Source of the DNA: Defluviicoccus vanus
GTDB lineage: Bacteria > Pseudomonadota > Alphaproteobacteria > Rhodospirillales > Defluviicoccaceae
Length of the DNA stretch: 7,405 nucleotides
NCBI RefSeq assembly: GCF_014672695.1
Contig: NZ_CP053923.1
Span: 281,543 to 288,947, forward strand
Direction: 5' to 3'
The notes beneath the pieces were generated by a model that was not told the origin of the DNA, ran no database searches, and saw only the letters and a list, made by a program, of their open reading frames with translations. How positions within the stretch are numbered: position 1 is the stretch's first letter; every line of letters starts with the position of its first letter. Both the position numbers and the translations under genes were made by a program. This document shows positions 1 to 7,405 of this stretch, piece by piece.

Positions 1-732
1 GGTGCGCCGGGCAGCCGCGATCAGCGTGCGCATCTGGGCAATCACGCGGTCAAGGCCGCTGAACACCGCTTCGCCGACGATAAAATGGCCGATGTTGAGT
101 TCCTCCACCTGCGGCACTGCCGCGATCGGGCCGACGTTGGCGAAGGTCAGACCGTGGCCAGCGTGACAGGCGAGGCCTAGCTCTACCGTCCGCCGTGCCG
201 CATCGACAATCCGTCGCAGTTCTACCGCCCGTGCTTCCCCGGAACTGTCGCTGTAACGACCGGTGTGGATCTCCACTGCGTTGGCGCCGATCTCGGCCGC
301 CGCCGCAAGTTGCGCCGGATCGGCTTCGAGAAAGAGCGTGACCGCCACGCCGGCGCACCGCAATGCCTGCGCCGCCTCGCGGAGGAAGCTCAGATTGCGG
401 CAGGCATCCAGGCCGCCTTCGGTTGTTCGTTCTTCGCGCCGTTCGGGGACGAAGCAGACCGATTGCGGCCGAAATTGCAGCGCCAGCTCCGTCATCGCCG
501 GCGTTGCCCCGACCTCCAGGTTGATGGGAATCGCCGCCAACGCGTGCAACCGTTCCACGTCCTCATCGATGATGTGACGCCGGTCTTCCCGCAGATGCAC
601 CGTAATCAGATCGGCGCCGGCACGAACAGCCGCCTGCGCCGCGCGAACCGGATCGGGATGATGGCCGCCGCGGGCGTTCCTGAGTGTCGCCACGTGATCG
701 ATGTTGACACCGAGCCTGACGTAGTCATGCAT
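1..732 (-). CDS. pdxJ: Pyridoxine 5'-phosphate synthase PdxJ (3' end beyond the window)
   Basis: PdxJ condenses 1-deoxyxylulose 5-phosphate with 3-amino-2-oxopropyl phosphate to give pyridoxine 5'-phosphate, the last ring-forming step of DXP-dependent vitamin B6 synthesis in the cytoplasm. The frame is open from the ATG at 732 to the window edge, 244 codons without a stop. The E. coli protein is about 243 residues, so only a few C-terminal codons are missing. Family landmarks are clear: GVNIDHVATLRNARG at residues 8-22, VHLREDRRHI at 45-54 with the catalytic-type His46, INLEV at 70-74 with Glu73, PERREERTTEGGLD in the middle, AGHGL near 191-195 with His193, and ELNIGHFIVGEAV near the end. The start at 732 has an AAAGG-like site (744-748 on the plus strand) 11 nt upstream. 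A second ATG at 728 is in another frame. It is divergent from the CinA-domain gene. The identification is secure; symbol and function rest on family knowledge. Confidence 0.96.
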   Translation of the reverse strand, partial: MHDYVRLGVNIDHVATLRNARGGHHPDPVRAAQAAVRAGADLITVHLREDRRHIIDEDVERLHALAAIPINLEVGATPAMTELALQFRPQSVCFVPERREERTTEGGLDACRNLSFLREAAQALRCAGVAVTLFLEADPAQLAAAAEIGANAVEIHTGRYSDSSGEARAVELRRIVDAARRTVELGLACHAGHGLTFANVGPIAAVPQVEELNIGHFIVGEAVFSGLDRVIAQMRTLIAAARRT

Positions 733-844
733 GCGCCAAGACGCCTTTCTCGTCGAGCCTGAAGCTTCCCCCGCTTCTACCCGACGTTGCCGATCCCGCA
801 AAGAGGCTGTGGGTTTTCCTTTCGTCCCTACCGCAGGAGCGCCG
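733..844. promoter_or_regulatory. Divergent spacer between pdxJ and pncC
   Basis: This 112-bp spacer separates the starts of two divergent genes, so it should hold a promoter for each. I could not identify convincing -35/-10 boxes on either strand. It contains a weak nested inverted repeat: GAAGC at 761-765 pairs with GCTTC at 773-777, flanked by CGTCG at 751-755 and CGACG at 782-786. This could be chance in GC-rich DNA. The AGGAG at 835-839 is the ribosome binding site of the plus-strand gene. Confidence 0.35.
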
Positions 845-1345
845 ATGTTCGACGCAACCGATTTGGCCGAAGCAGAAGCAATCCTCGAACGTTGCCGACG
901 CCAGCGGATCAAGCTCGCCACCGCCGAATCGTGCACCGGTGGGCTGATCGGCGCGCTGCTGACCGCGATCCCCGGCTCATCCGACGTGTTCGAGCGCGGC
1001 TTCATCACCTATTCGAACGAAGCGAAGACGGCGCTGCTCGACGTCTCAGCCGAGTTGCTGCGGCGTGAGGGTGCGGTGAACGAAGCCGTCGCCCGGGCGA
1101 TGGCCGAGGGCGCGCTGGCCCGGTCGCAGGCGCAACTCGTCGTCGCGGTGACCGGAATCGCCGGCCCCGGCGGTGGCAGTGCGGCACGGCCGGTGGGACT
1201 GGTCTACATGGCGGCAACGATGCGCGGCATGGACACCGTGGCTGAGCGTCACCTCTTCGCCGGCGACAGGACCGGCGTCCGCATCGCAACCGTCCGTAGC
1301 GCCTGCAAGCTGCTGCTTACGATACTGGCTCGGTCGGCGGCTTGA
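845..1345 (+). CDS. pncC: Stand-alone CinA C-terminal domain protein, nicotinamide-nucleotide amidohydrolase (PncC type)
   Basis: PncC deamidates NMN to nicotinate mononucleotide in the pyridine-nucleotide cycle, recycling the NMN released by NAD-dependent DNA ligase. The predicted protein has 166 residues, matching the usual single-domain form (about 165). It lacks the N-terminal molybdopterin-binding-like domain of full CinA. Motifs: TAESCTGG at 26-33 with the presumed catalytic Ser29, ITYSNEAKT at 54-62 with Lys61, and the glycine-rich VTGIAGPGGG at 102-111. The usual GAVS motif reads GAVN here (76-79). The ATG at 845 was chosen because AGGAG lies 5 nt upstream and the family's N-terminal helix begins directly after it. 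The same frame stays open to an ATG at 731, but the extra 38 residues look non-coding and would overlap the pdxJ start. Its 3' end overlaps the convergent COQ10-like gene. Annotation as 'CinA family protein' would be equally correct. Confidence 0.93.
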   Translation: MFDATDLAEAEAILERCRRQRIKLATAESCTGGLIGALLTAIPGSSDVFERGFITYSNEAKTALLDVSAELLRREGAVNEAVARAMAEGALARSQAQLVVAVTGIAGPGGGSAARPVGLVYMAATMRGMDTVAERHLFAGDRTGVRIATVRSACKLLLTILARSAA

Positions 1346-1808
1346 CCGCCGCGACGGAGTCGGTCGTCAGCGTGGGCGCATAGAGCTTCGTTGCCCGGTT
1401 CTCAAAGGCGTTGACCATGCGCTGCACTGCCTCGTTGAACAACGTGCCGATCACCTTCTGCAGCGTCTTCGATTTGAACTCGAAGTCGATGTAAAAATCG
1501 ATGTCGCAGCCGCCGCCCTCGCTCTCCACGAAACTCCAGTGGTTGTTCAGATAGCGAAAGGGGCCGTCCTGATAGTTCACATCGATGCGATCGGGACGAT
1601 ACAGCGCCACCCGCGAGGTAAACCGCTCGCGAATCATCTTGAAGCCGATAATCAGATCGGCGGTGAACACGGTCGGTGACTCACGCCGCTTGATCCGGCA
1701 CGCCAGACACCAGGGGAGAAACTCCGGATAACGTTCCACGTCCGCCACCAGGTCGAAAACCCGGTCGCGGCCATAGGGAAGCCGGCGCTTTTCTGCGTGG
1801 GTGGGCAT
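1317..1808 (-). CDS. COQ10/RatA-family ubiquinone-binding (START/SRPBCC fold) protein
   Basis: This 163-residue protein belongs to the polyketide cyclase/START-like family that includes mitochondrial Coq10 and E. coli RatA. Coq10 proteins bind ubiquinone in a hydrophobic cavity and support respiratory electron transfer. RatA has instead been described as a toxin that blocks ribosome subunit association. In this context the ubiquinone role is the more likely one. Visible signatures are HAEKRRLPY near the N-terminus, VFDLVADVERYPEFLPWC at about residues 18-35, ADLIIGFKMIRERFTSRV in the middle, then GPFRYLNNHWSF, and DFYIDFEFKSKTLQKVIG leading into the long C-terminal helix with LFNEAVQRMVNAFENRA. 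A low-complexity tail of about 20 residues follows. The ATG at 1808 gives the family's usual N-terminus; the open frame upstream to 1880 overlaps lipA and does not resemble the family. It starts 19 nt after the lipA stop, with a purine-rich GGGGG just upstream, so it is probably translated from the lipA message. It has no signal peptide or membrane segment. Confidence 0.92.
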   Translation of the reverse strand: MPTHAEKRRLPYGRDRVFDLVADVERYPEFLPWCLACRIKRRESPTVFTADLIIGFKMIRERFTSRVALYRPDRIDVNYQDGPFRYLNNHWSFVESEGGGCDIDFYIDFEFKSKTLQKVIGTLFNEAVQRMVNAFENRATKLYAPTLTTDSVAAVKPPTEPVS

Positions 1809-1827
1809 CGACCGGCGATCGCGCCCC

Positions 1828-2769
1828 CTAACTGCGGTTGAGCTGCTGGGCGCGCGCCGCGCGCAGCGCCACGAAATCACGATCGGCGTGATAGGACGAC
1901 CGGGTCAGCGGCGACGAGGCGACCACCAGAAATCCCTTGGCCAGGGCGATCCGCTTGAACTCGTCAAACTCCGCCGGTTCCACGTAGCGATCGACGGCCA
2001 CATGCTTCGGTGTCGGCTGCAGGTATTGGCCGATGGTTAGAAAGTCGACGCCAGCGCAGCGCAGATCGTCCATCACTGCCAGAATCTCATCGCGGGTCTC
2101 ACCGAGCCCGACCATGATCCCGGATTTGGTAAACTGTGCCGGGTTCTGCACCTTCGCCTGATCCAACAGCCTGAGCGAGTGGTAGTAGCGGGCGCCGGGG
2201 CGGATGGTTGGATAAAGCCGCGGCACCGTCTCCAGGTTGTGGTTGAACACGTCCGGCGCCGCTGTGACCACCGCGTCCGCTGCCCCCGCCTTGCCGCGGA
2301 AATCGGGGGTAAGCACCTCGATCGTCATCTCCGGCGCCGCCAAGCGCAGTGCCTCGATGCAGCGGACGAACTGCTGCGCGCCGCCATCGGGCAGATCATC
2401 GCGATCGACGGAGGTAATCACCACATGGCGCAGGCCGAGCGCCACCGCCGACTGCGCCAGCCGCTGCGGTTCCTGCGGATCAACCGCGCCCGGGCGTCCC
2501 GTGGCCACATTGCAGAAGGCGCACGCCCGGGTGCAGATGGCGCCCAGGATCATGTAGGTGGCGTGCTTGTGCGCCCAGCACTCGCCAACGTTGGGACAGG
2601 CCGCCTCCTCGCACACCGTATGCAAACCGTGCGAGCGCAGGACGCCGTGGGTTTCCTTGAAACCGCTGGTCGCCGCCACCCGCACCCGAATCCAGTCCGG
2701 TTTGCGTGGCGAGATCTGATCGCTGCGAAGCGCTTTTTCGGGATGTCTTACGACCTGGGGAGTATCCAT
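1828..2769 (-). CDS. lipA: Lipoyl synthase (radical SAM)
   Basis: LipA inserts two sulfur atoms at C6 and C8 of protein-bound octanoyl groups, producing the lipoyl cofactor on the E2 subunits of 2-oxoacid dehydrogenases and on glycine cleavage H protein. The 313-residue product has all the hallmarks. The auxiliary 4Fe-4S cluster motif CX4CX5C is at Cys53, Cys58 and Cys64 (in CEEAACPNVGECW). The radical SAM motif CX3CX2C is at Cys79, Cys83 and Cys86 (in CTRACAFCNV). The C-terminal RSSYHAD motif at 290-296 supplies the serine ligand of the auxiliary cluster. TSVDRDDLPDGGA and FNHNLETV are further family blocks. The ATG at 2769 gives a normal-length protein; the frame stays open upstream to 2907, but that stretch (HHAHHARRWR-like) is not LipA. 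The ribosome binding site is weak (GAAGAAAG about 13 nt upstream). It lies 193 bp downstream of lpd and 19 bp upstream of the COQ10-like gene. The position next to the PDH genes fits its role of activating their lipoyl domains. No lipB is visible. Confidence 0.97.
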   Translation of the reverse strand: MDTPQVVRHPEKALRSDQISPRKPDWIRVRVAATSGFKETHGVLRSHGLHTVCEEAACPNVGECWAHKHATYMILGAICTRACAFCNVATGRPGAVDPQEPQRLAQSAVALGLRHVVITSVDRDDLPDGGAQQFVRCIEALRLAAPEMTIEVLTPDFRGKAGAADAVVTAAPDVFNHNLETVPRLYPTIRPGARYYHSLRLLDQAKVQNPAQFTKSGIMVGLGETRDEILAVMDDLRCAGVDFLTIGQYLQPTPKHVAVDRYVEPAEFDEFKRIALAKGFLVVASSPLTRSSYHADRDFVALRAARAQQLNRS

Positions 2770-2962
2770 GACCGTTAAGTGGCTTTCTTCAGCCGCAACA
2801 TCAATGCCGTGTTCGCTGCTGACGGTCCTGCGGCAATCGTCTCCGAACCGCCAGCGTCTGGCATGATGCGCGTGATGTCTCAGACGGGCGCCGCCGCCGG
2901 CGAGCACTAACTCTCGCCGGCGTTGCTCCCGCCCGGGTTACCGGACTTGCCTCAGCCGCATC
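2770..2962. other. lpd-lipA intergenic spacer
   Basis: This 193-bp gap is the longest in the minus-strand gene row; the other gaps are 12 to 42 bp. I see no family-like coding sequence in it. The lipA frame is open through most of it, but its translation is arginine/histidine-rich and not conserved-looking. It holds a strong GC-rich hairpin close to the lpd stop, listed separately. The remainder may carry a lipA promoter, but I could not pick convincing boxes. The spacing suggests lipA and its downstream neighbour may form a transcription unit separable from the PDH operon. Confidence 0.5.
2895..2922 (-). terminator. GC-rich stem-loop downstream of lpd (possible terminator or attenuating hairpin)
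   Basis: A perfect 10-bp inverted repeat, CGCCGGCGAG and CTCGCCGGCG, flanks an 8-nt loop, about 40 nt past the lpd stop codon. The stem is almost all G/C, so it should fold very stably in RNA of either strand. No run of T follows it in either direction, so it is not a canonical intrinsic terminator. It could slow polymerase for Rho, protect the 3' end of the PDH message, or just be a stable mRNA hairpin within a read-through transcript. Confidence 0.45.
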
Positions 2963-4364
2963 CTAGATGTGGATGGCGCGGCCGAGCGAACTCAGCACCG
3001 ACTCGTGCATCATCTCCGAAAGCGTCGGATGGGGGAAGACGGTATGCACCAGGTCTTCCTCCGTCGTCTCCAGCGTCTTGGCGACCCCATAGCCCTGAAT
3101 CAGTTCGGTCACCTCGGCGCCTATCATGTGCGCACCAAGCAGCTCGCCCGACTTTTTATCGAAGATGGTCTTGACCATGCCTTCCGGTTCGCCAAGGGCG
3201 ATCGCCTTGCCGTTGCCGATGAAGGGGAAGCGGCCGACACGGATATCATAGCCCGCCGCCTTGGCCGCCTTCTCCGTCATGCCGACGCTCGCCACCTGCG
3301 GCCGGCTGTAGGTGCAGCCGGGGATGCGCGAGGTATCGAGAGGATGAACATGCGGTAGACCGGCGATCTTCTCGACGCAGATGACACCCTCGTGACTGGC
3401 CTTGTGAGCGAGCCAGGGCGCACCGCAGACGTCGCCAATGGCATAGACACCGGGTTCGTCGGTGCGGCACCATTCGTCGATGAGGATGTGGGTTCTGTCC
3501 ACCTTCACCTTGGTGTTTTCCAGCCCCAGGTCCTCGACATTGCCGACGATGCCGACAGCCAGGATCACCCGCTCGGCGGTAACCTCCCAGGTCTTACCCC
3601 CACCCTCAAGGGTCGCCGTAACTGAGTCAGCGTTCCGTTTCAGTGCCTTGACCGTCGTTCCGGTATGGACGGTCATGCCCTGCTTTTTCGAACTGCTTGC
3701 GGGCGAACGCCGAAATCTCCTCGTCTTCCACCGGCAGGATGCGATCGATGATCTCGACCACCGTCACCTCCGCCCCCAGTGACCGGTAGAAGCTGGCGAA
3801 CTCGATGCCGATGGCGCCGGAGCCAATCACCAGCAGCGATTTCGGCATCTTTTCCGGGACCATCGCCTCGAAGTAGGTCCACACCAGCTTGCCGTCCGGC
3901 TCCAACCCAGGCAACGCGCGCGGCCGGGCACCGGTGGCAAGAATGATGTGCTTGGCCGTCAGATCGGCGACCGGCTTGCCGTCCTTGGTCACTGCGACCT
4001 TGCCGGGTCCGTTCAGCCGACCGCGACCGTCGAACACCTGCACCTTGTTCTTCTTCAGCAGGTGGGCGACGCCACCGCTAAGCTGCTTGGCAACGCCACG
4101 CGACCGTTCAACCACTTTCTTGATGTCAAAGCTGAAGTGCTTGACCGTCAGGCCAAAAGACCCGGCATGGCGGATGTTCTCGACAATTTCGGCGGTACGC
4201 AGCAGTGCCTTGGTGGGGATACAGCCCCAGTTCAGGCAGATGCCGCCCAAGTGCTTGCCCTCGACGACGGCCGTCTTCATGCCGAGCTGTGCGGCGCGGA
4301 TGGCGGCCACGTAGCCACCGGGTCCGCTGCCGATCACCACCACATCAAAAGATGTGTCTGCCAT
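2963..4364 (-). CDS. lpd: Dihydrolipoamide dehydrogenase (E3), reading frame broken by a one-base insertion
   Basis: E3 is the FAD flavoprotein that reoxidises dihydrolipoyl groups of the PDH complex and reduces NAD+. The N-terminal part (ATG at 4364) shows the FAD-binding GSGPGGY at residues 12-18, the redox-active disulfide Cys43/Cys48 in GGICLNWGCIPTKAL, and the NAD-binding IGSGAIGIEFASFY. It then loses frame after about residue 227 (plus-strand 3678-3689) and would end after some 20 unrelated residues. The next frame takes up immediately at MTVHTGTTVKAL and continues with the FAD motif YAIGDVCGAPWLAHKA, the dimerisation domain, and HPTLSE with the catalytic-type His445/Glu450, ending at 2963. 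Removing one base gives a normal 466-residue protein. Dropping one A of the five-A run would read FEKQGMTV, a natural family sequence. The start lies 12 nt after the pdhC stop with AGGG 10 nt upstream. The in-frame TTG at 4373 is less likely. Whether the break is an assembly error or a real mutation cannot be told from the sequence alone. Confidence 0.93.
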
Positions 4365-4376
4365 TTTCTGCAATCC

Positions 4377-5666
4377 CTACAGCATCATGCGTAATGGATC
4401 TTCCACCAGTTTCTTAAGAACCTGGAGGAACTCCGCGCCCTTGGCCCCATCGACGGAGCGATGATCGATCGACAAGGTGCAGCTCATCATCGTCGCGATG
4501 GCAAGTGCATTGTCCTTGACGATCGGCCGCTTTTCGGCGGCGCCGACGGCGAGCAGACAGGATTGCGGTGGGTTGATGACGGCAGCGAAATTGGTGATGC
4601 CGTACATCCCGAGGTTGGAGATGGTGAAGCCGCCGCCCTGGTATTCCTCCGGCGTCAGCTTGCCGTCGCGGGCCCGCTTCGCCAATTGCTTCACCTCGTT
4701 GGAGATGGCAGCGAGACCCTTCATGTCGGCATTTCTGACCACCGGGGTGATCAGGCCGCTCGGCGTTGAAACGGCAACCGACACATCGACCGTCTGGTAG
4801 TAGCGGATCGCGTCTTCGGTCCACGAACAGTTGACGTCGGGAAACGCCCGCATCGCCAGCGCCACCGCACGGACGACGAAATCATTCACCGAAATCTTGA
4901 ACGCGCCGTCGCCCTCCGGGGTGCGGGCATTCAGCTGTTCGCGCATCGCCATCAGTGCGTCGATGTTGCAATCGATGCTGAGATAGAAATGCGGTGCCTC
5001 CCGCTTCGACTGCGCCAACCGTTGCGCGATGACCTTGCGCATCGTGCTGTTGGGCACTTCGATATAGTTGGCGGTGGCCGGCGGCGGTGCCGCTTTTGCC
5101 GGTGCCGCCTCCTTGGCGGCGGGCTTCGCGGCCTCGGGCGCCTTCGCCTTGCCGGTGCCGGCAGCGATCGCCGCCTCGATGTCGGCCTTGATAATGCGAC
5201 CGCGCGGGCCGCTGCCACTGATCGCCGTAAGATCGAGACCGGCTTCCTTGGCAAGGCGTCGCGCCAGCGGACTGGCAAAGACACGGCCACCGCTGGCAGC
5301 GGCTGGACGATTGCCGGCCGGTGCAGGCGCGGCTGCCGGTGCCGGACTCGCCGCTGGGGCGGGAGCACTGGCTGCGGTTGCCGGCTTGGCTTCCGCAGCC
5401 TTGTCCAGCGCCGAAGCGTCTTCACCTTCCTCAAGCAGAATGGCGATCGGCGTGTTGACGGGGATGCCTTCACTTCCGGCGGCAACGAGGATCTTGCCGA
5501 GGGTACCCTCCTCCACGGCCTCCACCTCCATCGTCGCTTTGTCGGTTTCGATCTCGGCCAGGACGTCGCCCGAGTGCACCTCGTCGCCTTCCTGCTTCAA
5601 CCATTTGGCCAGCTTGCCCTCGGTCATCGTCGGGGACAGCGCGGGCATCAGAATATTGATCGACAT
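4377..5666 (-). CDS. pdhC: Dihydrolipoamide acetyltransferase, E2 of pyruvate dehydrogenase
   Basis: E2 forms the core of the PDH complex and transfers the acetyl group from its lipoyl arm to CoA. The 429-residue protein is complete. A lipoyl domain spans residues 1-80, with the lipoylated Lys43 in EIETDKATMEVE. An Ala/Pro-rich flexible linker runs from about 90 to 127. The peripheral-subunit-binding domain is at about 129-167 (VFASPLARRLAKEAGLDL through GRIIKADIEAAI). A second Ala/Pro/Lys linker runs to about 197. The catalytic domain fills 198-429 and ends with the active-site motif DHRSVDG (His402, Asp406). A single lipoyl domain is typical of alphaproteobacteria, unlike the three in E. 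coli. The ATG at 5666 begins the lipoyl domain exactly (MSINILMPALSPTMTEG); the open frame further upstream overlaps pdhB and is not related. GGGGAG lies 10 nt before the start. It is 19 nt after the pdhB stop and 12 nt before lpd, so co-transcription is very likely. E2 of PDH is favoured over branched-chain or oxoglutarate E2 by sequence and by its E1 neighbours. Confidence 0.97.
   Translation of the reverse strand: MSINILMPALSPTMTEGKLAKWLKQEGDEVHSGDVLAEIETDKATMEVEAVEEGTLGKILVAAGSEGIPVNTPIAILLEEGEDASALDKAAEAKPATAASAPAPAASPAPAAAPAPAGNRPAAASGGRVFASPLARRLAKEAGLDLTAISGSGPRGRIIKADIEAAIAAGTGKAKAPEAAKPAAKEAAPAKAAPPPATANYIEVPNSTMRKVIAQRLAQSKREAPHFYLSIDCNIDALMAMREQLNARTPEGDGAFKISVNDFVVRAVALAMRAFPDVNCSWTEDAIRYYQTVDVSVAVSTPSGLITPVVRNADMKGLAAISNEVKQLAKRARDGKLTPEEYQGGGFTISNLGMYGITNFAAVINPPQSCLLAVGAAEKRPIVKDNALAIATMMSCTLSIDHRSVDGAKGAEFLQVLKKLVEDPLRMML
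5485..5666 (-). repeat. Lipoyl-domain coding repeat, copy in pdhC
   Basis: The first 60 or so codons of pdhC closely match the first 60 of pdhB in both DNA and protein. Both share an identical run from ILMPALSPTMTEG through KLAKWLK and the EIETDKATMEVE block. The copies are paralogous domains in the same orientation about 1.4 kb apart, so they could recombine or confuse a short-read assembly. The pdhC copy is intact. Confidence 0.8.
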
Positions 5667-5685
5667 CTCTCGCGTGCTCCCCGTC

Positions 5686-7076
<1,391 letters not shown>

Positions 7077-7082
7077 TTTGTT

Positions 7083-7088
7083 CTCCTT
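7083..7088 (-). promoter_or_regulatory. Ribosome binding site of pdhB
   Basis: AAGGAG, reading on the minus strand, lies 6 nt before the ATG at 7076 in the 42-nt pdhA-pdhB gap. It is the strongest Shine-Dalgarno match in the PDH gene row and fixes the start of the lipoyl domain of E1 beta. Confidence 0.75.
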
Positions 7089-7118
7089 CAGAAGTCCCGT
7101 CGCAAAAAGTCGCAGCAG

Positions 7119-7405
7119 CTATGCTTCGATCAGAATATCCGTATAAAGCTCTGACGGGTCTGGTTCCGGGCTCTGTTGGGAGAACTCAGCGGCTTCGTTG
7201 ACGAGTCCTTTGATTTCGCGATCAATCTCCTTGAAGGTCGCTTCATCAGCGAGGCCCTGCTCAAGGATAGTCGCCCGCAAATTGTCGATCGGATCGCTCT
7301 CTTTGCGAACCGTCGTGACCTCTTCCTTGCTACGATACTTCGCCGGGTCGGACATGGAGTGGCCACGGTAGCGATAGGTCTTCAATTCCATCACGTACGG
7401 ACCCC
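7119..7405 (-). CDS. pdhA: Pyruvate dehydrogenase E1 alpha subunit, C-terminal part only
   Basis: E1 alpha carries the thiamine diphosphate site with E1 beta and starts the decarboxylation of pyruvate. Only the last 94 or so codons are inside the window; the 5' part lies beyond the right edge. The frame runs unbroken from the edge (first full codon at 7403-7401) through GPYVMELKTYRYRGHSMSDP, where RYRGHSMSD is the conserved E1 alpha block with the active-site His and phosphorylation-loop-type Ser. It then passes KYRSKEEV and DPIDNLRATILEQGLADE, and ends with an acidic tail, SPEPDPSELYTDILIEA, at the TAG at 7119-7121. The GTG and ATG near 7394 and 7391 are internal codons, not starts. The length of the remaining C-terminus and the SELYTDI ending are normal for the family. 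It is the first visible gene of the PDH row, 42 nt before pdhB. Confidence 0.96.
   Translation of the reverse strand, partial: GPYVMELKTYRYRGHSMSDPAKYRSKEEVTTVRKESDPIDNLRATILEQGLADEATFKEIDREIKGLVNEAAEFSQQSPEPDPSELYTDILIEA

Noticed and set aside
731..844. Upstream extension of the PncC-type gene to an ATG at 731
   Set aside because: The extra 38 residues do not resemble the family, would overlap the pdxJ start, and have no Shine-Dalgarno site, whereas the ATG at 845 has AGGAG 5 nt upstream and yields the usual length.
2179..2778. A 199-codon open frame on the plus strand opposite lipA
   Set aside because: The minus strand encodes a complete LipA with all cluster cysteines. The plus-strand translation shows no family features.
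2770..2907. N-terminal extension of LipA or a small gene upstream of it
   Set aside because: The frame is open but the translation is not LipA-like, and the resulting protein would be longer than the family norm. No start with a credible ribosome binding site was found.
3678..3692. Programmed ribosomal frameshift in lpd
   Set aside because: A +1 shift would be needed, and no known +1 signal (slow codon or stop in the A site with an internal Shine-Dalgarno) is visible. Frame-shifted expression of E3 is not a known family feature. A homopolymer indel is simpler.

Overview
The window is a GC-rich (clearly above 60% by eye) bacterial chromosomal segment, most likely from an alphaproteobacterium (a Rhodospirillales-like lineage is plausible). 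Three things support this. The pyruvate dehydrogenase E1 is a split alpha/beta type whose beta subunit carries its own N-terminal lipoyl domain. The gene order is pdhA-pdhB-pdhC-lpd-lipA-COQ10-type gene. The individual proteins also read like alphaproteobacterial versions. No mobile element, tRNA, rRNA or CRISPR array was seen.

Layout, left to right: a minus-strand pdxJ (1-732) whose last few codons lie beyond the left edge; a short divergent spacer; a plus-strand stand-alone CinA/PncC domain gene (845-1345). Everything to the right is on the minus strand and is transcribed from right to left: pdhA (3' end only, 7119-7405), pdhB (5686-7076), pdhC (4377-5666), lpd (2963-4364), a 193-bp spacer with a strong stem-loop, lipA (1828-2769) and a ratA/COQ10-family gene (1317-1808). 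That last gene converges on cinA and overlaps its 3' end by 29 bp.

The genes form a coherent pathway. PdhA/PdhB (E1) decarboxylate pyruvate, PdhC (E2) makes acetyl-CoA using a swinging lipoyl arm, and Lpd (E3) reoxidises the lipoyl group and makes NADH. LipA makes the lipoyl cofactor that E2 and the E1-beta lipoyl domain need. The COQ10-like protein probably serves ubiquinone function in the respiratory chain that consumes the NADH. PncC (NMN deamidase) and PdxJ (pyridoxine 5'-phosphate synthase) belong to cofactor metabolism but are not obviously part of the PDH operon.

The main anomaly is that two of the housekeeping genes are broken by small frame shifts: lpd near 3678-3689 and pdhB near 6901-6905, the latter inside its lipoyl domain. 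Protein similarity continues immediately in the other frame on both sides of each break. Indel errors in the assembly are the most likely explanation, with real mutation as the alternative. I found no convincing undescribed system here; apart from the two frame breaks this is an ordinary core-metabolism region.
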